A DNA stretch of 64,000 bases from Paenibacillus paridis (lineage in GTDB: Bacteria; Bacillota; Bacilli; Paenibacillales; Paenibacillaceae). Shown here one piece after another: positions 23,847 to 32,864 of this stretch; the stretch's first letter is position 1, and every line of letters starts with the position of its first letter. The notes under the pieces are model-generated. The model saw nothing but the letters and a program-made list of their open reading frames with translations. It was not told the DNA's origin and searched no databases. The position numbers and the translations under genes are program-made. The stretch covers positions 441,564-505,563 of the forward strand of contig NZ_VCIX01000091.1 of the NCBI RefSeq assembly GCF_006345825.1. The letters run 5' to 3'.

Positions 23847-24392
23847 ATGAACTACAACATTCGAGGTCAACACTTTCAAGTGACAGACGCATTGAGAGAC
23901 TACGTCGAAAAGAAACTCAGCCGATTGGATAAATATTTCGAAGCACCAATCACCTCCGATATTAACGTAACCCTATCCGTCACCAAAGGAAAACATGCAG
24001 TAGAGGTGACCATTCCACTCACCGGCGTCATGCTAAGGGCCGAGGAGAAAAGCGAGGACATGTACGCATCGATCGATGTGGTTGCGGACAAACTCGAACG
24101 ACAAATACGCAAACATAAAACAAAAGTGAATCGCAAGTTCCGCCAAGGCAGCGGCGTTCGTGCCTTATTTAAGGAAGAGGGCTCCGCAGTGGGCGTTCTG
24201 GAGGAAGAAGACGATTTGGAGCTTGTACGTACCAAGCGCTTCGCTCTGAAGCCGATGGACGTGGAAGAGGCGATTTTGCAAATGAATATGGTTGGACATA
24301 GTTTCTTCGTTTTCTCGAATGTAGACAACAAAGAAGTGAGTGTTGTATACAAACGAAGCGATGGAAAATATGGGCTAATCGAGCAGGGCTAG
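23847..24392 (+). CDS. hpf: Long-form ribosome hibernation promoting factor
   Basis: Dimerises 70S ribosomes into inactive 100S particles under starvation. The 181-residue protein has the N-terminal RaiA-type fold (MNYNIRGQHFQVTDALRDYV; LERQIRKHKTKVNRK near residue 90), a charged linker and the C-terminal dimerisation domain (KRFALKPMDVEEAILQMNMV; VVYKRSDGKYGLIE). AAAGGAGG precedes ATG 23847. It lies upstream of secA as in B. subtilis (yvyD), but here separated from fliT by the island. Confidence 0.94.
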   Translation: MNYNIRGQHFQVTDALRDYVEKKLSRLDKYFEAPITSDINVTLSVTKGKHAVEVTIPLTGVMLRAEEKSEDMYASIDVVADKLERQIRKHKTKVNRKFRQGSGVRALFKEEGSAVGVLEEEDDLELVRTKRFALKPMDVEEAILQMNMVGHSFFVFSNVDNKEVSVVYKRSDGKYGLIEQG

Positions 24393-24413
24393 CAGCAATT
24401 ATACTTAAATCGA

Positions 24414-24447
24414 AGAGCCTTTTCTCCTTTTTGGAGAGAGGCTTTTT
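24414..24447 (+). terminator. Terminator of hpf
   Basis: AGAGCCTTTTCTCC / GGAGAGAGGCTTTTT stem-loop with T tail, about 20 bases after the stop. Confidence 0.8.
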
Positions 24448-24465
24448 CTTTTCCAACCATCCTCG

Positions 24466-24494
24466 TTGCGGCGGTGTCGACAAACTGATACAAT
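24466..24494 (+). promoter_or_regulatory. Probable sigma-A promoter of secA
   Basis: TTGCGG (24466-24471), 17-base spacer, TACAAT (24489-24494), 37 bases before the ATG. Confidence 0.55.
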
Positions 24495-24531
24495 TTAATG
24501 CAAAGAGGCGTCATTACGAAAGGGGAATTCC

Positions 24532-27039
24532 ATGCTCGGACTAGTGAAAAAGATATTTGGTGACCATAACGAGCGCGAGGTAAAACGGCTCCAACGGACG
24601 GTAGATGAAATCAACGCAATCGAATCGAAATTTACAGGCTTATCCGATGAAGCGCTTCGTGCTAAAACTGAGGAATTCAGAGCAAGGATTGAAAAAGGCG
24701 AAACGTTGGACAAAATTTTGCCTGAAGCTTTTGCAACGGTAAGAGAAGCTTCCAAGCGTACGCTCGGCATGCGTCATTTTGACGTGCAATTGATGGGCGG
24801 CATGGTGCTGCATGAAGGCAAGATCGCGGAGATGAGAACGGGTGAAGGTAAGACGCTCGTTGCGACGCTTCCGGTTTATTTGAATGCACTGCTAGGCAAA
24901 GGCGTACACGTTATCACCGTCAATAACTATCTGGCACAACGTGATAGTGAGCTGATGGGAGAGTTGTATGGTTTCCTTGGCATGACCGTTGGCTGTAACT
25001 TGCACGGCTTGTCGCATGATGAGAAGCAAGAAGCTTATGCTTGCGATATTACGTACGGAACGAACAATGAATTCGGGTTCGATTATTTGCGTGACAATAT
25101 GGTGCTTTACAAGGAACAAATGGTACAGCGTCCCCTTTATTTTTCCATCATCGATGAAGTGGATTCCATCCTGGTCGATGAAGCGCGGACGCCGCTTATT
25201 ATTTCGGGACAAGCTGCGAAATCGACGGAGCTTTATTTTGCCGCTGACCGCTTTATTAGCCGTTTGAAGCCTGAAGAAGACTTTACGATTGATATCAAGC
25301 TTCGCAGCGTAATGCTGACTGAATCAGGCGTAGAGAAAACGGAGAAGGCCTTCCATATCGAAAATCTTTTTGACCATGCGAACGTAACGCTTAACCACCA
25401 TGTTCAACAAGCGTTGAAAGCGAATTTCATTATGAAACGCGACGTGGACTATGTTGTTGAAGACGAAGAGGTCGTCATTGTCGATGAGTTTACCGGTCGT
25501 CTCATGTCGGGCCGCCGCTACAGCGATGGCTTGCATCAAGCGATTGAAGCGAAGGAAGAACTGAAGGTTCAGAACGAGAGCATGACTCTTGCCACGATTA
25601 CGTTCCAGAACTACTTCCGGATGTACCGCAAGCTTGCCGGGATGACCGGTACTGCGAAAACAGAGGAAGAAGAGTTCAAACGGATTTATGGGCTTGATGT
25701 TATTCAAGTGCCAACCAACCGTTCCATGATCCGTAAGGATATCGCGGATGTGGTCTACAAGTCCGAGATGGGCAAGTTCAAAGCGGTTGTGGAAGAAATC
25801 GTTGAGCGTCACAGCAAAAACCAGCCGGTTCTTGTCGGTACGATTTCTATCGAAAATTCCGAGAAGCTATCCGAGATGCTGAAGCGTAGAGGCGTGACGC
25901 ATAAAGTGCTTAATGCAAAGTTCCATGCGGAGGAAGCAGAGATTATCTCTCGTGCTGGCCAAGCGGGATCGGTAACGATCGCTACGAACATGGCAGGACG
26001 GGGTACGGATATTTTGCTTGGCGATCAGGTTGCAGATCTTGGCGGCTTGCATATTATCGGTACGGAGCGCCATGAGAGCAGACGGATCGACAATCAGCTG
26101 CGTGGACGTGCTGGACGTCAAGGCGATCCAGGCTCTTCCCAGTTTTATTTATCGCTTGAGGATGAACTGATGCGCCGCTTTGGTTCTGAAAATATTATGG
26201 GCATGATGGACAAACTAGGTTTAGACGAGGATCAGCCAATCGAGAGCCGGATGATCTCTAGAGCGATAGAATCGGCGCAGAAGCGTGTTGAGGGCAACAA
26301 CTTCGACATTCGGAAAGTCGTTTTGCAATATGATGATGTCATGAACCAACAGCGTGAGGTTATTTATAAGCAGCGCCGTGATATTCTAGGCTCGGACGAC
26401 ATCCGCCAAGAAGTTATGGACATGCTGAAGCCTGTCATTGAGCGTATTGTGGAAGCACATACCTCGGAAGATATTCCGGAGGAGTGGGATCTTCAAGCGA
26501 TCGTGGACTACGCACTTGCAACCTTCCTGCCGGAAGGAGCTTTGTCCAAGGATGAGATTTGGGGCAAAGAGAAGGACGAGATCGTTGAATATATCTTGGC
26601 AGAGGTTGTTGCTACTTATGATGAGCGCGAGGAAGAGCTTGGAGCAGAGACCATGCGCGAGTTCGAGAAGGTAGTTGTGCTTCGCGCCGTAGACAGCAAA
26701 TGGATGGATCACATCGATGCGATGGATCAACTTCGTCAAGGTATCCACTTGCGTGCCTATGGCGGTACCGATCCACTTCGTGAGTACCAGTTTGAAGGCT
26801 TTGAGATGTTCAAGGAAATGATTGAGAGCATTCAAGAGGAAGTTGCCAGATATATCATGAAGGCGCGCGTAGAGAGCAACCTGGAGCGTCAGGAAGTGGC
26901 TCAAGGGCAAACGACGACGACGAGCGGCGGCGGGGAAGCGATCGAGAAGCGTCCCGCTAAGCGCGAAGAGCGCGTAGGACGCAACGATGCTTGTCCATGC
27001 GGCAGCGGCAAGAAATACAAGCAGTGCCACGGCAAGTAA
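24532..27039 (+). CDS. secA: SecA, preprotein translocase ATPase
   Basis: Motor that pushes secretory proteins through SecYEG. The 835 residues match the Firmicute SecA length (841 in B. subtilis). Visible are Walker A MRTGEGKTLVAT near residue 105, Walker B-type IIDEVDSILVDEAR near 210, the motor-2 segment ATNMAGRGTDI, QLRGRAGRQGDPG, and the C-terminal zinc-binding tail ACPCGSGKKYKQCH for SecB-type or lipid contacts. A GGGG-type ribosome site precedes ATG 24532. Followed 66 bases later by prfB, the usual partner. Confidence 0.97.
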   Translation: MLGLVKKIFGDHNEREVKRLQRTVDEINAIESKFTGLSDEALRAKTEEFRARIEKGETLDKILPEAFATVREASKRTLGMRHFDVQLMGGMVLHEGKIAEMRTGEGKTLVATLPVYLNALLGKGVHVITVNNYLAQRDSELMGELYGFLGMTVGCNLHGLSHDEKQEAYACDITYGTNNEFGFDYLRDNMVLYKEQMVQRPLYFSIIDEVDSILVDEARTPLIISGQAAKSTELYFAADRFISRLKPEEDFTIDIKLRSVMLTESGVEKTEKAFHIENLFDHANVTLNHHVQQALKANFIMKRDVDYVVEDEEVVIVDEFTGRLMSGRRYSDGLHQAIEAKEELKVQNESMTLATITFQNYFRMYRKLAGMTGTAKTEEEEFKRIYGLDVIQVPTNRSMIRKDIADVVYKSEMGKFKAVVEEIVERHSKNQPVLVGTISIENSEKLSEMLKRRGVTHKVLNAKFHAEEAEIISRAGQAGSVTIATNMAGRGTDILLGDQVADLGGLHIIGTERHESRRIDNQLRGRAGRQGDPGSSQFYLSLEDELMRRFGSENIMGMMDKLGLDEDQPIESRMISRAIESAQKRVEGNNFDIRKVVLQYDDVMNQQREVIYKQRRDILGSDDIRQEVMDMLKPVIERIVEAHTSEDIPEEWDLQAIVDYALATFLPEGALSKDEIWGKEKDEIVEYILAEVVATYDEREEELGAETMREFEKVVVLRAVDSKWMDHIDAMDQLRQGIHLRAYGGTDPLREYQFEGFEMFKEMIESIQEEVARYIMKARVESNLERQEVAQGQTTTTSGGGEAIEKRPAKREERVGRNDACPCGSGKKYKQCHGK

Positions 27040-27105
27040 GGTACGGTGCTGGGCGGCGCGGCATACGATATGGAACGAAGAATGATTTTGAGGTGAAGCG
27101 AAGCT

Positions 27106-28213
27106 ATGATAGACATAACGGTTAAACAAGACCTGCGTGAAATGGCTAAGCGTCTCCAAGAGCTCAGGGGGTCTCTTTGACTTAGATATTAAGCAAGAGA
27201 TTATCGCCAATTTCGAAGAGAAGATGACGATGCCTGATTTTTGGGATGATAATGACAAGGCACAGGGCGTCATTTCGGAGATGAATGCGGTCAAGTCGGT
27301 CGTTGATCACTATTCTGGGCTAAATAGCGAGCAGGAAGACCTGCAGATGCTGTTAGAGCTTGCGGAAGAGGAAAGCGATGAGTCGGTTGCTGCGGACGTT
27401 GTGAGCGGCGTAGAGAAGCTTATGAAGAAGATCAGTGAGTTTGAGCTCCAACTGCTTCTGAATCAGCCCTATGACAAGCTTAATGCAATTCTGGAGCTGC
27501 ATCCTGGGGCTGGCGGGACCGAGTCGCAGGACTGGGGCTTGATGCTATATCGGATGTACACGCGCTGGGCGGAGAAAAGCGGCTTCAAGGTGGAGCTGCT
27601 CGACTATTTGCCGGGCGACGAGGCCGGTATCAAGAGCGTGACCATACTCGTTAAGGGTTATAACGCCTACGGTTATTTGAAGGCGGAGAAAGGCGTGCAC
27701 AGGCTCGTCCGCATTTCTCCTTTCGACTCCGCTGGTCGTCGCCATACTTCCTTTGCATCCTGCGATGTTGTACCGGAAATTGACGACAACATTGAAATCG
27801 AGATTCGTTCTGAGGATCTAAAGGTTGATACGTACCGTGCGAGCGGCGCGGGCGGCCAGCACGTCAACAAGACGGAATCTGCGATTCGAATTACGCATAT
27901 TCCTTCCGGTATCGTGGTGGCGTGCCAGCAGGAGCGCTCGCAAATCCAGAACCGGGAACGGGCGATGAAGATGCTTCGTTCCAAGCTGTATGAACGCAAG
28001 ATCGAGGAGCAGATTAAGCATCTTGCTGAAATCCGTGGCGATCAATCCGAGATTGCTTGGGGCAGCCAGATTCGTTCTTATGTGTTCCATCCTTACAGTA
28101 TGGTTAAGGATCACCGCACCTCGGTGGAGACAGGAAATGTAGGCGCAGTTATGGATGGAGATATCGATGCATTTATCGATGGTTATCTGCGCCATCAAAT
28201 TCGTCATGATTAA
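27106..28213 (+). CDS. prfB: Peptide chain release factor 2, with programmed +1 frameshift
   Basis: Releases peptides at UAA and UGA. The gene is read as 27106-27177 then 27179-28213: 24 codons, a +1 slip at CTT-TGA, then 344 residues, total 368 (B. subtilis about 366). The catalytic GGQ is in GAGGQHVNKTESAIR near residue 247 and the codon-recognition region is in the middle domain. GAGGTGA precedes ATG 27106. Without the slip a 24-residue peptide would be made. Low RF2 favours the slip, giving autoregulation. It shares the secA transcript, ending at the hairpin after it. Confidence 0.95.
27166..27181 (+). other. RF2 programmed frameshift site
   Basis: AGGGGG Shine-Dalgarno-like element, then TCT, then the slippery CTT-TGA-C: the canonical layout in which a stalled ribosome at UGA slips forward by one base. 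Spacing and stop context match the conserved bacterial signal. Confidence 0.95.
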
Positions 28214-28228
28214 ATAAATAGCTACGGG

Positions 28229-28269
28229 GAAGAGTTCCGACACGAGAGACGTGTGGAGCTCTTCTTTTT
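28229..28269 (+). terminator. Terminator of secA-prfB
   Basis: GAAGAGTTCCGACACG pairs with CGTGTGGAGCTCTTC; five T follow. Confidence 0.88.
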
Positions 28270-28300
28270 GCGAAAATAAGCTTGCGGGGAGATCGGTGGC

Positions 28301-29185
28301 ATGAACGAGGGGGCTTTAAAAAGAAAAAAAGGCGGCCGTGTTTGGAGTCCGCGCGCTCAGTCGGTGTGGAGCATCGTTCAGTTGCTGATTGGCTCGGCCA
28401 TCGTTGCGATTAGCTTTAATATGTTCATGGTGCCCAATGGCATTGCTTCGGGCGGGGTGTCTGGGGTGTCTATTCTCGTACAGCGAGTAGCAGGAATTAC
28501 GCCAGCGCTTACGCAATGGGCGATTAATATTCCTTTGTTTATTGCAGGCTTGTGGCTGCTCGGCAAACGCTTCGCAGTCAAAACCGCACTGGGTTCGGTT
28601 ATTTTGCCGTTGTTCGTGCTGATCACGGATGGATGGCCTTCACCAACCGATAATCCGCTGCTTGCAGCGATTTATGGCGGAATCGGCGTTGGGCTTGGAT
28701 TGGGTCTTGTTTTTCGTGGCGGAGCATCAACAGGCGGCTTGGATTTGGCGGCGCAAATTTTGCATCGTTATACGGGCCTCCCGCTTAGCCTAGCGATTGT
28801 TTGCTTTGATGGTTGCGTGATTATTGCGGCGGGTATCATCATTTCGCCTGAGGTAGCTCTTTATGCGCTGATCGGATTGTTTGTCACGAGCAAGACGATT
28901 GATTTTGTACAAAGCGGACTTCAATTGTCGAAAGTTGCGTTCATTATCAGCGAGCATTCCGAGCCGGTTGCCGAAGCGATTCTGAATGATTTGGACCGCG
29001 GTTTGACGCGCTTGGATGGACATGGGGGATACACGGGAGCAGGGCGCACGGTATTGATGGTCGTCGTTGGGCAAAATGAGGTCCCTAAGCTCAAACAGCT
29101 GGTGCGGGCAATTGATCCAGGCGCCTTCGTCATTATAAGCAATACGGCAGAGGTGCTGGGGCAAGGGTTTAAGCTGGAGAGTTAA
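28301..29185 (+). CDS. YitT-family membrane protein with DUF2179 domain (YvjA-like)
   Basis: A 294-residue integral membrane protein. About five to six hydrophobic segments fill residues 20-200 (LLIGSAIVAISFNMFMV; GVGLGLGLVFRGGASTGGLD; VALYALIGLFVT). A soluble C-terminal DUF2179 domain follows (LTRLDGHGGYTGAGRTVLMV; AIDPGAFVIISNTAEVLGQG), possibly a ligand sensor. The function of the family is not established. B. subtilis carries the homologue yvjA in the same place after prfB. GGGGAGAT precedes ATG 28301. Confidence 0.85.
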   Translation: MNEGALKRKKGGRVWSPRAQSVWSIVQLLIGSAIVAISFNMFMVPNGIASGGVSGVSILVQRVAGITPALTQWAINIPLFIAGLWLLGKRFAVKTALGSVILPLFVLITDGWPSPTDNPLLAAIYGGIGVGLGLGLVFRGGASTGGLDLAAQILHRYTGLPLSLAIVCFDGCVIIAAGIIISPEVALYALIGLFVTSKTIDFVQSGLQLSKVAFIISEHSEPVAEAILNDLDRGLTRLDGHGGYTGAGRTVLMVVVGQNEVPKLKQLVRAIDPGAFVIISNTAEVLGQGFKLES

Positions 29186-29205
29186 GTAGTTGTGAGTATG
29201 AAATA

Positions 29206-29263
29206 AAGCTGAGTGGCTTGAGGTGGAATTATTTTATTGCCGCTGCTGACGCTTGGCTTTTTT
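29206..29263 (+). terminator. Probable terminator of the YitT-family gene
   Basis: AAGCTGAGTG can pair with CGCTTGGCTT (several G-U pairs) across a long loop, followed by six T. Weaker than other terminators here. Confidence 0.5.
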
Positions 29264-29311
29264 ATTTGATGCGTGTGTCAATTCCAGGAGTATTGTGATA
29301 TCATCAAAAGG

Positions 29312-29323
29312 GAACATACGTTC
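29312..29323. promoter_or_regulatory. LexA (SOS)-type box without an obvious target
   Basis: GAAC-ATAC-GTTC fits the core of the Gram-positive LexA consensus GAACRNRYGTTY. No gene starts within 300 bases on either strand except argC 342 bases downstream, which has its own arginine promoter. Confidence 0.45.
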
Positions 29324-29477
29324 TTTTTTCGTGTGTTTATTATTGGAGAATGAGTTTATACATAAAAGCTGGAAAAATATTGATTGAACTAAAAGTAGCA
29401 AGAGTTATCGAGTGAAATGTTGGAAAATCGAGCGATTCACCTGAGTTTTAGCGTTCAAAAACATCATGATTTGTCCG

Positions 29478-29512
29478 TTGTATTATTATTAATTCGAATG
29501 TATAATAATACG
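29478..29512 (+). promoter_or_regulatory. arg operon promoter inside two ARG boxes
   Basis: TTGTAT (29478-29483), 17 bases and TATAAT (29501-29506) form a sigma-A promoter. It coincides with two ArgR/AhrC boxes of the pattern TGNATWWWWATNCA: TGTATTATTATTAA (29479-29492) and TGTATAATAATACG (29499-29512), each one mismatch, offset by 20 bp as expected for hexameric repressor binding. The outer arms also form a 10-bp inverted repeat (GTATTATTAT/ATAATAATAC). Arginine-bound repressor should cover both promoter boxes. Confidence 0.75.
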
Positions 29513-29664
29513 AAAGAATGTGCGTATTTCCATCAACTGCCGAATGTTGTACAATTATAAGTTGAAGAAGATGACAACCTTTCCGCGTGCGGAAAGAGCA
29601 ATAGAGAGAGCTGCAGCGCGAGCCGAACTCAGCGTGCAGCATCTAGTTTCGAGGAGAGATTAAC
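29513..29664 (+). other. argC leader with two hairpins
   Basis: The inferred leader of about 150 bases folds into CTTTCCGC/GCGGAAAG (29579-29596) and GCTGCA/TGCAGC (29610-29640). No T-box sequence (AGGGTGGNACCGCG) and no terminator is present, so tRNA-sensing control is unlikely. Role unknown. Confidence 0.4.
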
Positions 29665-30714
29665 ATGAGCACAAAGGTGAAAATAGCAATAATCGGTTCA
29701 ACCGGCTACGGCGGTGTAGAGCTCATTCGATTGCTCGCATCCCACCCGTTGGCAGAGATAACTTCGGTCATTTCTTCCTCCGCGGCAGGCACTCCAATTA
29801 CAGAGGGCTATCCGCATTTGCTGGGCATTCGCGAGGAATTGCTAGATGACGTAGATCCAGCTGCCATTAAAGCTAAGGCAGATGTAGTGTTCCTGGGAAC
29901 CCCTGCTGGCGTCGCGTCTAGATTGGTACCGTCTTTGCTTGAAGTTGGTTTAAAAGTCATTGACTTATCCGGTGATTTCCGTTTGAAATCGCCTGCATTA
30001 TATGAAGAATGGTACAAAAAGCCTGCGGCGGATGAGGCTTATCTGAAGCAAGCGGTTTTTGGCTTGGCTGAAATTTACGGGGATCAGGTCGTAAACGCCC
30101 CTTTTATCTCCAATCCAGGCTGTTACCCGACCGCGACGCTGCTTGGCCTTATTCCAGCAGTCAAAGAGGGCTGGATCGATCCGGCCACTATCATTATTGA
30201 CGCAAAATCCGGCGTATCCGGCGCAGGGCGGGGAGCTTCGCTTGGCACACATTATTCGGAGCTGAATGAAAATCTTAAAGCTTATAAATTGAATAAGCAT
30301 CAACATATTCCGGAAATTGAGATGGTCCTCTCGGACGCAGCGAACAAGCCTGTGGTAACAACGTTTACTACCCATCTTGTACCGATGACGCGGGGCATTA
30401 TGTCTACGATGTATGCGACGCTGCAAGGCGATAGAAGCACGAATGATTTTATCGAGCTTTATCGTTCCTACTATGAAGGCCGCAAGTTCGTGCGCATCCG
30501 TCCAGAAGGACAATGGCCGTCTACGAAGGAAGTCTGGGGCTCCAATTATTGCGATATCGGTTTTGCGGTTGATGAGCGTACGGGCCGTGTGACGATAGTT
30601 TCCGTTATTGATAACTTGGTTAAAGGCGCTGCAGGTCAAGCGATTCAAAACCTGAACCTGATGATGGGCTGGGACGAGACGCTCGGTCTGCAATTTGTTC
30701 CCGTTTACCCTTAA
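29665..30714 (+). CDS. argC: N-acetyl-gamma-glutamyl-phosphate reductase
   Basis: Third step of arginine synthesis: NADPH reduction of N-acetylglutamyl phosphate to the semialdehyde. 349 residues: N-terminal Rossmann start KIAIIGSTGYGGVELIRLL, catalytic cysteine in FISNPGCYPTA near residue 151, and the conserved LVPMTRGIMSTMYA. GAGGAG precedes ATG 29665. First gene of argC-J-B-D-F. Confidence 0.96.
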   Translation: MSTKVKIAIIGSTGYGGVELIRLLASHPLAEITSVISSSAAGTPITEGYPHLLGIREELLDDVDPAAIKAKADVVFLGTPAGVASRLVPSLLEVGLKVIDLSGDFRLKSPALYEEWYKKPAADEAYLKQAVFGLAEIYGDQVVNAPFISNPGCYPTATLLGLIPAVKEGWIDPATIIIDAKSGVSGAGRGASLGTHYSELNENLKAYKLNKHQHIPEIEMVLSDAANKPVVTTFTTHLVPMTRGIMSTMYATLQGDRSTNDFIELYRSYYEGRKFVRIRPEGQWPSTKEVWGSNYCDIGFAVDERTGRVTIVSVIDNLVKGAAGQAIQNLNLMMGWDETLGLQFVPVYP

Positions 30715-30779
30715 GCAGCAAACATAGCTTTTGAACTTATCATCCATACTTATACAGGTGAAGGAGATACGATTTTACG

Positions 30780-32021
30780 ATGGGACAGGATACTACGGCA
30801 ACCTCGTTCTCAGTCGTCACGGACGGCTCGATAACGACTCCCCAAGGCTTTAAGGCAGGCGGACTGCATTGCGGTCTCAAAAAAACGACGCGGCACGATT
30901 TGGGCGCGATTGTGTGCGAGGTTCCAGCTGCGGCAGCAGGCGTATATACGACGAATGTATTCCAGGCAGCACCGCTGCAAGTAACGCGGGAGAGCATCGG
31001 CTCTGACGGTTTGCTTCGCGCTGTGCTGGTGAACAGCGGCAACGCAAATGCCTGCACAGGCAAGCAAGGCGACGAGGACGCATATGAAATGCGTTCCAGA
31101 TTCGCAGAATCCATCGGCGTAGCAGCTGATCAAGTAGCGGTCGCTTCAACGGGCGTAATTGGCGAGCTATTGAAAATGGATAAGGTACGCACCGGAATTG
31201 ACGGATTGCCTGTTAAGCTGGCAGGAAGCCGTGAAGGAGCGGATGATTTTTGCCAAGCGATCCTGACAACGGATTTGGTGCAAAAAATGGTCTGCGTCGA
31301 GCTTGAGCTAGACGGCAAGCGCGTGTATGTGGCCGGCGCGGCAAAAGGCTCAGGCATGATTCACCCGAATATGGCAACGATGCTTGGCTTCGTGACAACG
31401 GATGCAGCGATCGGCAGTGAGGCTCTTCAACAAGTGCTGCGCCAATCTACGGATCTGACGTTCAATATGATTACGGTTGACGGCGATACAAGCACGAACG
31501 ACATGCTGGTCGCTATGGCGAGCGGTCTTGCAGGCAACAACGAGCTGACGGCAGCGCATGAGGGCTGGGCTGCATTCGCAGCTGCCATTCGTTACGTATG
31601 CGAGGTGCTGGCGAAGGCCATTGCCCGTGACGGCGAAGGCGCGACGAAGCTCGTTGAAGTACAGGTGAACGGTGCGGTAAGCGACGATTCAGCTCAAGCC
31701 ATTGCGAAAACGGTAATCGGATCATCACTTGTCAAATCAGCTGTTTTTGGAGCGGATGCCAACTGGGGACGGATTATTGCGGCAGTAGGTCGTGCAGGCC
31801 AGCCCGTGAACCCGGAGACGGTTGATATCCGTCTAGGCGATATTGTGACATTGGAGCAATCGCGTCCGGTCGGCTTCGACGAGGAAGTTGCTTTGGAATA
31901 TTTGAAGGGCGATACGGTCGTCATCCGGGTAGACCTTCATAACGGCGAGGGAACAGCGACGGCATGGGGCTGCGACCTGACCTATGATTATGTCCGCATT
32001 AACGCGGCTTATCGGACGTAA
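30780..32021 (+). CDS. argJ: Bifunctional ornithine acetyltransferase / N-acetylglutamate synthase
   Basis: Transfers the acetyl group from acetylornithine to glutamate, closing the cyclic pathway, which explains why no argA is in the cluster. The 413-residue precursor cleaves itself before the threonine of HPNMATMLGF (near residue 199) into alpha and beta chains. The N-terminal oxyanion region VASTGVIGE is present. AAGGAG lies 13 bases from ATG 30780, a longer gap than usual, but no better in-frame start exists nearby. Confidence 0.95.
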   Translation: MGQDTTATSFSVVTDGSITTPQGFKAGGLHCGLKKTTRHDLGAIVCEVPAAAAGVYTTNVFQAAPLQVTRESIGSDGLLRAVLVNSGNANACTGKQGDEDAYEMRSRFAESIGVAADQVAVASTGVIGELLKMDKVRTGIDGLPVKLAGSREGADDFCQAILTTDLVQKMVCVELELDGKRVYVAGAAKGSGMIHPNMATMLGFVTTDAAIGSEALQQVLRQSTDLTFNMITVDGDTSTNDMLVAMASGLAGNNELTAAHEGWAAFAAAIRYVCEVLAKAIARDGEGATKLVEVQVNGAVSDDSAQAIAKTVIGSSLVKSAVFGADANWGRIIAAVGRAGQPVNPETVDIRLGDIVTLEQSRPVGFDEEVALEYLKGDTVVIRVDLHNGEGTATAWGCDLTYDYVRINAAYRT

Positions 32022-32051
32022 GCAAAGAAGAGGCTTGGAGGGTATGAGACA

Positions 32052-32858
32052 GTGACGGAGCAACGATTTGTAATGAAATGCGGAGGCAGCACGCTAGCGG
32101 CGCTTCCAAACAGCTTTTTTGACGAACTGAGGGAGCTGCAGCTCTCCGGCGTGCTTCCGGTTATCGTACACGGAGGCGGTCCCGCTATTTCCGAAACGCT
32201 GGGCAAGCTTGGCATCGAGACGGGGTTCGTGAACGGGCTGCGGGTGACGAATGATGCGGTCCTTGACGTGGTAGAGATGGTGCTAGCGGGACGAATCAAT
32301 AAGGAAATCGTGCGTAAAATCCAAATCAACGGAGCTAAGTCGCTAGGACTATCCGGCGTAGATGGTATGCTCATACAAGCGCGTCCTGTTGCCAATGCGG
32401 CGGAGATCGGCTTTGTCGGCGATGTCACGGATGTGAATGCAGCCATCATTGAAGGCGTTATGGAGATGGGGTATATCCCTGTTATTGCTCCAATTGGCAT
32501 TGATGGGCAAGGCCAGCGCTACAATATCAATGCAGATACGGCAGCGGGGGCGGTTGCTTCCCATCTGGGCGTAGAGCGAATGATCGTTGTCACGGATGTG
32601 CTGGGCATTTTGAAGACGGTGGACGGGCAAAAGCAGGTGCTTCCTGTTGTCTCGGTTGCGGAAATCGAGGAAATGATCACGAGCGGCGAAATATACGGCG
32701 GCATGATTCCGAAAGTGCGCGCAGCGATTCAATGCATCCAAGGACGTGTAAGCGAAGTGGTTATCGTAAGCGGCGAGGAGCCAGGCGTATTAACCAAGGC
32801 GGTTCGCGAGGGCGGCGTTGGTACGCGTATTGTTCAGACGAATGAAGGGCGGGTGTAG
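32052..32858 (+). CDS. argB: Acetylglutamate kinase
   Basis: Phosphorylates N-acetylglutamate (second step). A 268-residue amino-acid-kinase fold: VMKCGGSTLA (phosphate lysine), PVIVHGGGPAISE, GFVNGLRVTNDAVLDVVEMV, and NINADTAAGAVASHL. Short like B. subtilis ArgB and without the N-terminal helix of arginine-inhibited, hexameric forms. GTG 32052 has GGAGGG upstream. Six bases separate it from argD. Confidence 0.95.
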   Translation: MTEQRFVMKCGGSTLAALPNSFFDELRELQLSGVLPVIVHGGGPAISETLGKLGIETGFVNGLRVTNDAVLDVVEMVLAGRINKEIVRKIQINGAKSLGLSGVDGMLIQARPVANAAEIGFVGDVTDVNAAIIEGVMEMGYIPVIAPIGIDGQGQRYNINADTAAGAVASHLGVERMIVVTDVLGILKTVDGQKQVLPVVSVAEIEEMITSGEIYGGMIPKVRAAIQCIQGRVSEVVIVSGEEPGVLTKAVREGGVGTRIVQTNEGRV

Positions 32859-32864
32859 AAGGCG

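Noticed and set aside
27137..27180. ATG start for prfB in the downstream frame
   Set aside because: The upstream 24-codon frame with AGGGGG and CTT-TGA-C is the classic RF2 frameshift arrangement.
29350..29415. A 21-codon frame after the orphan LexA box (SOS peptide candidate)
   Set aside because: GGAG is only one base before the ATG, and the sequence resembles no known SOS peptide such as YneA.
29513..29664. T-box riboswitch upstream of argC
   Set aside because: No AGGGTGGNACCGCG box and no terminator/antiterminator; ARG boxes explain regulation better.
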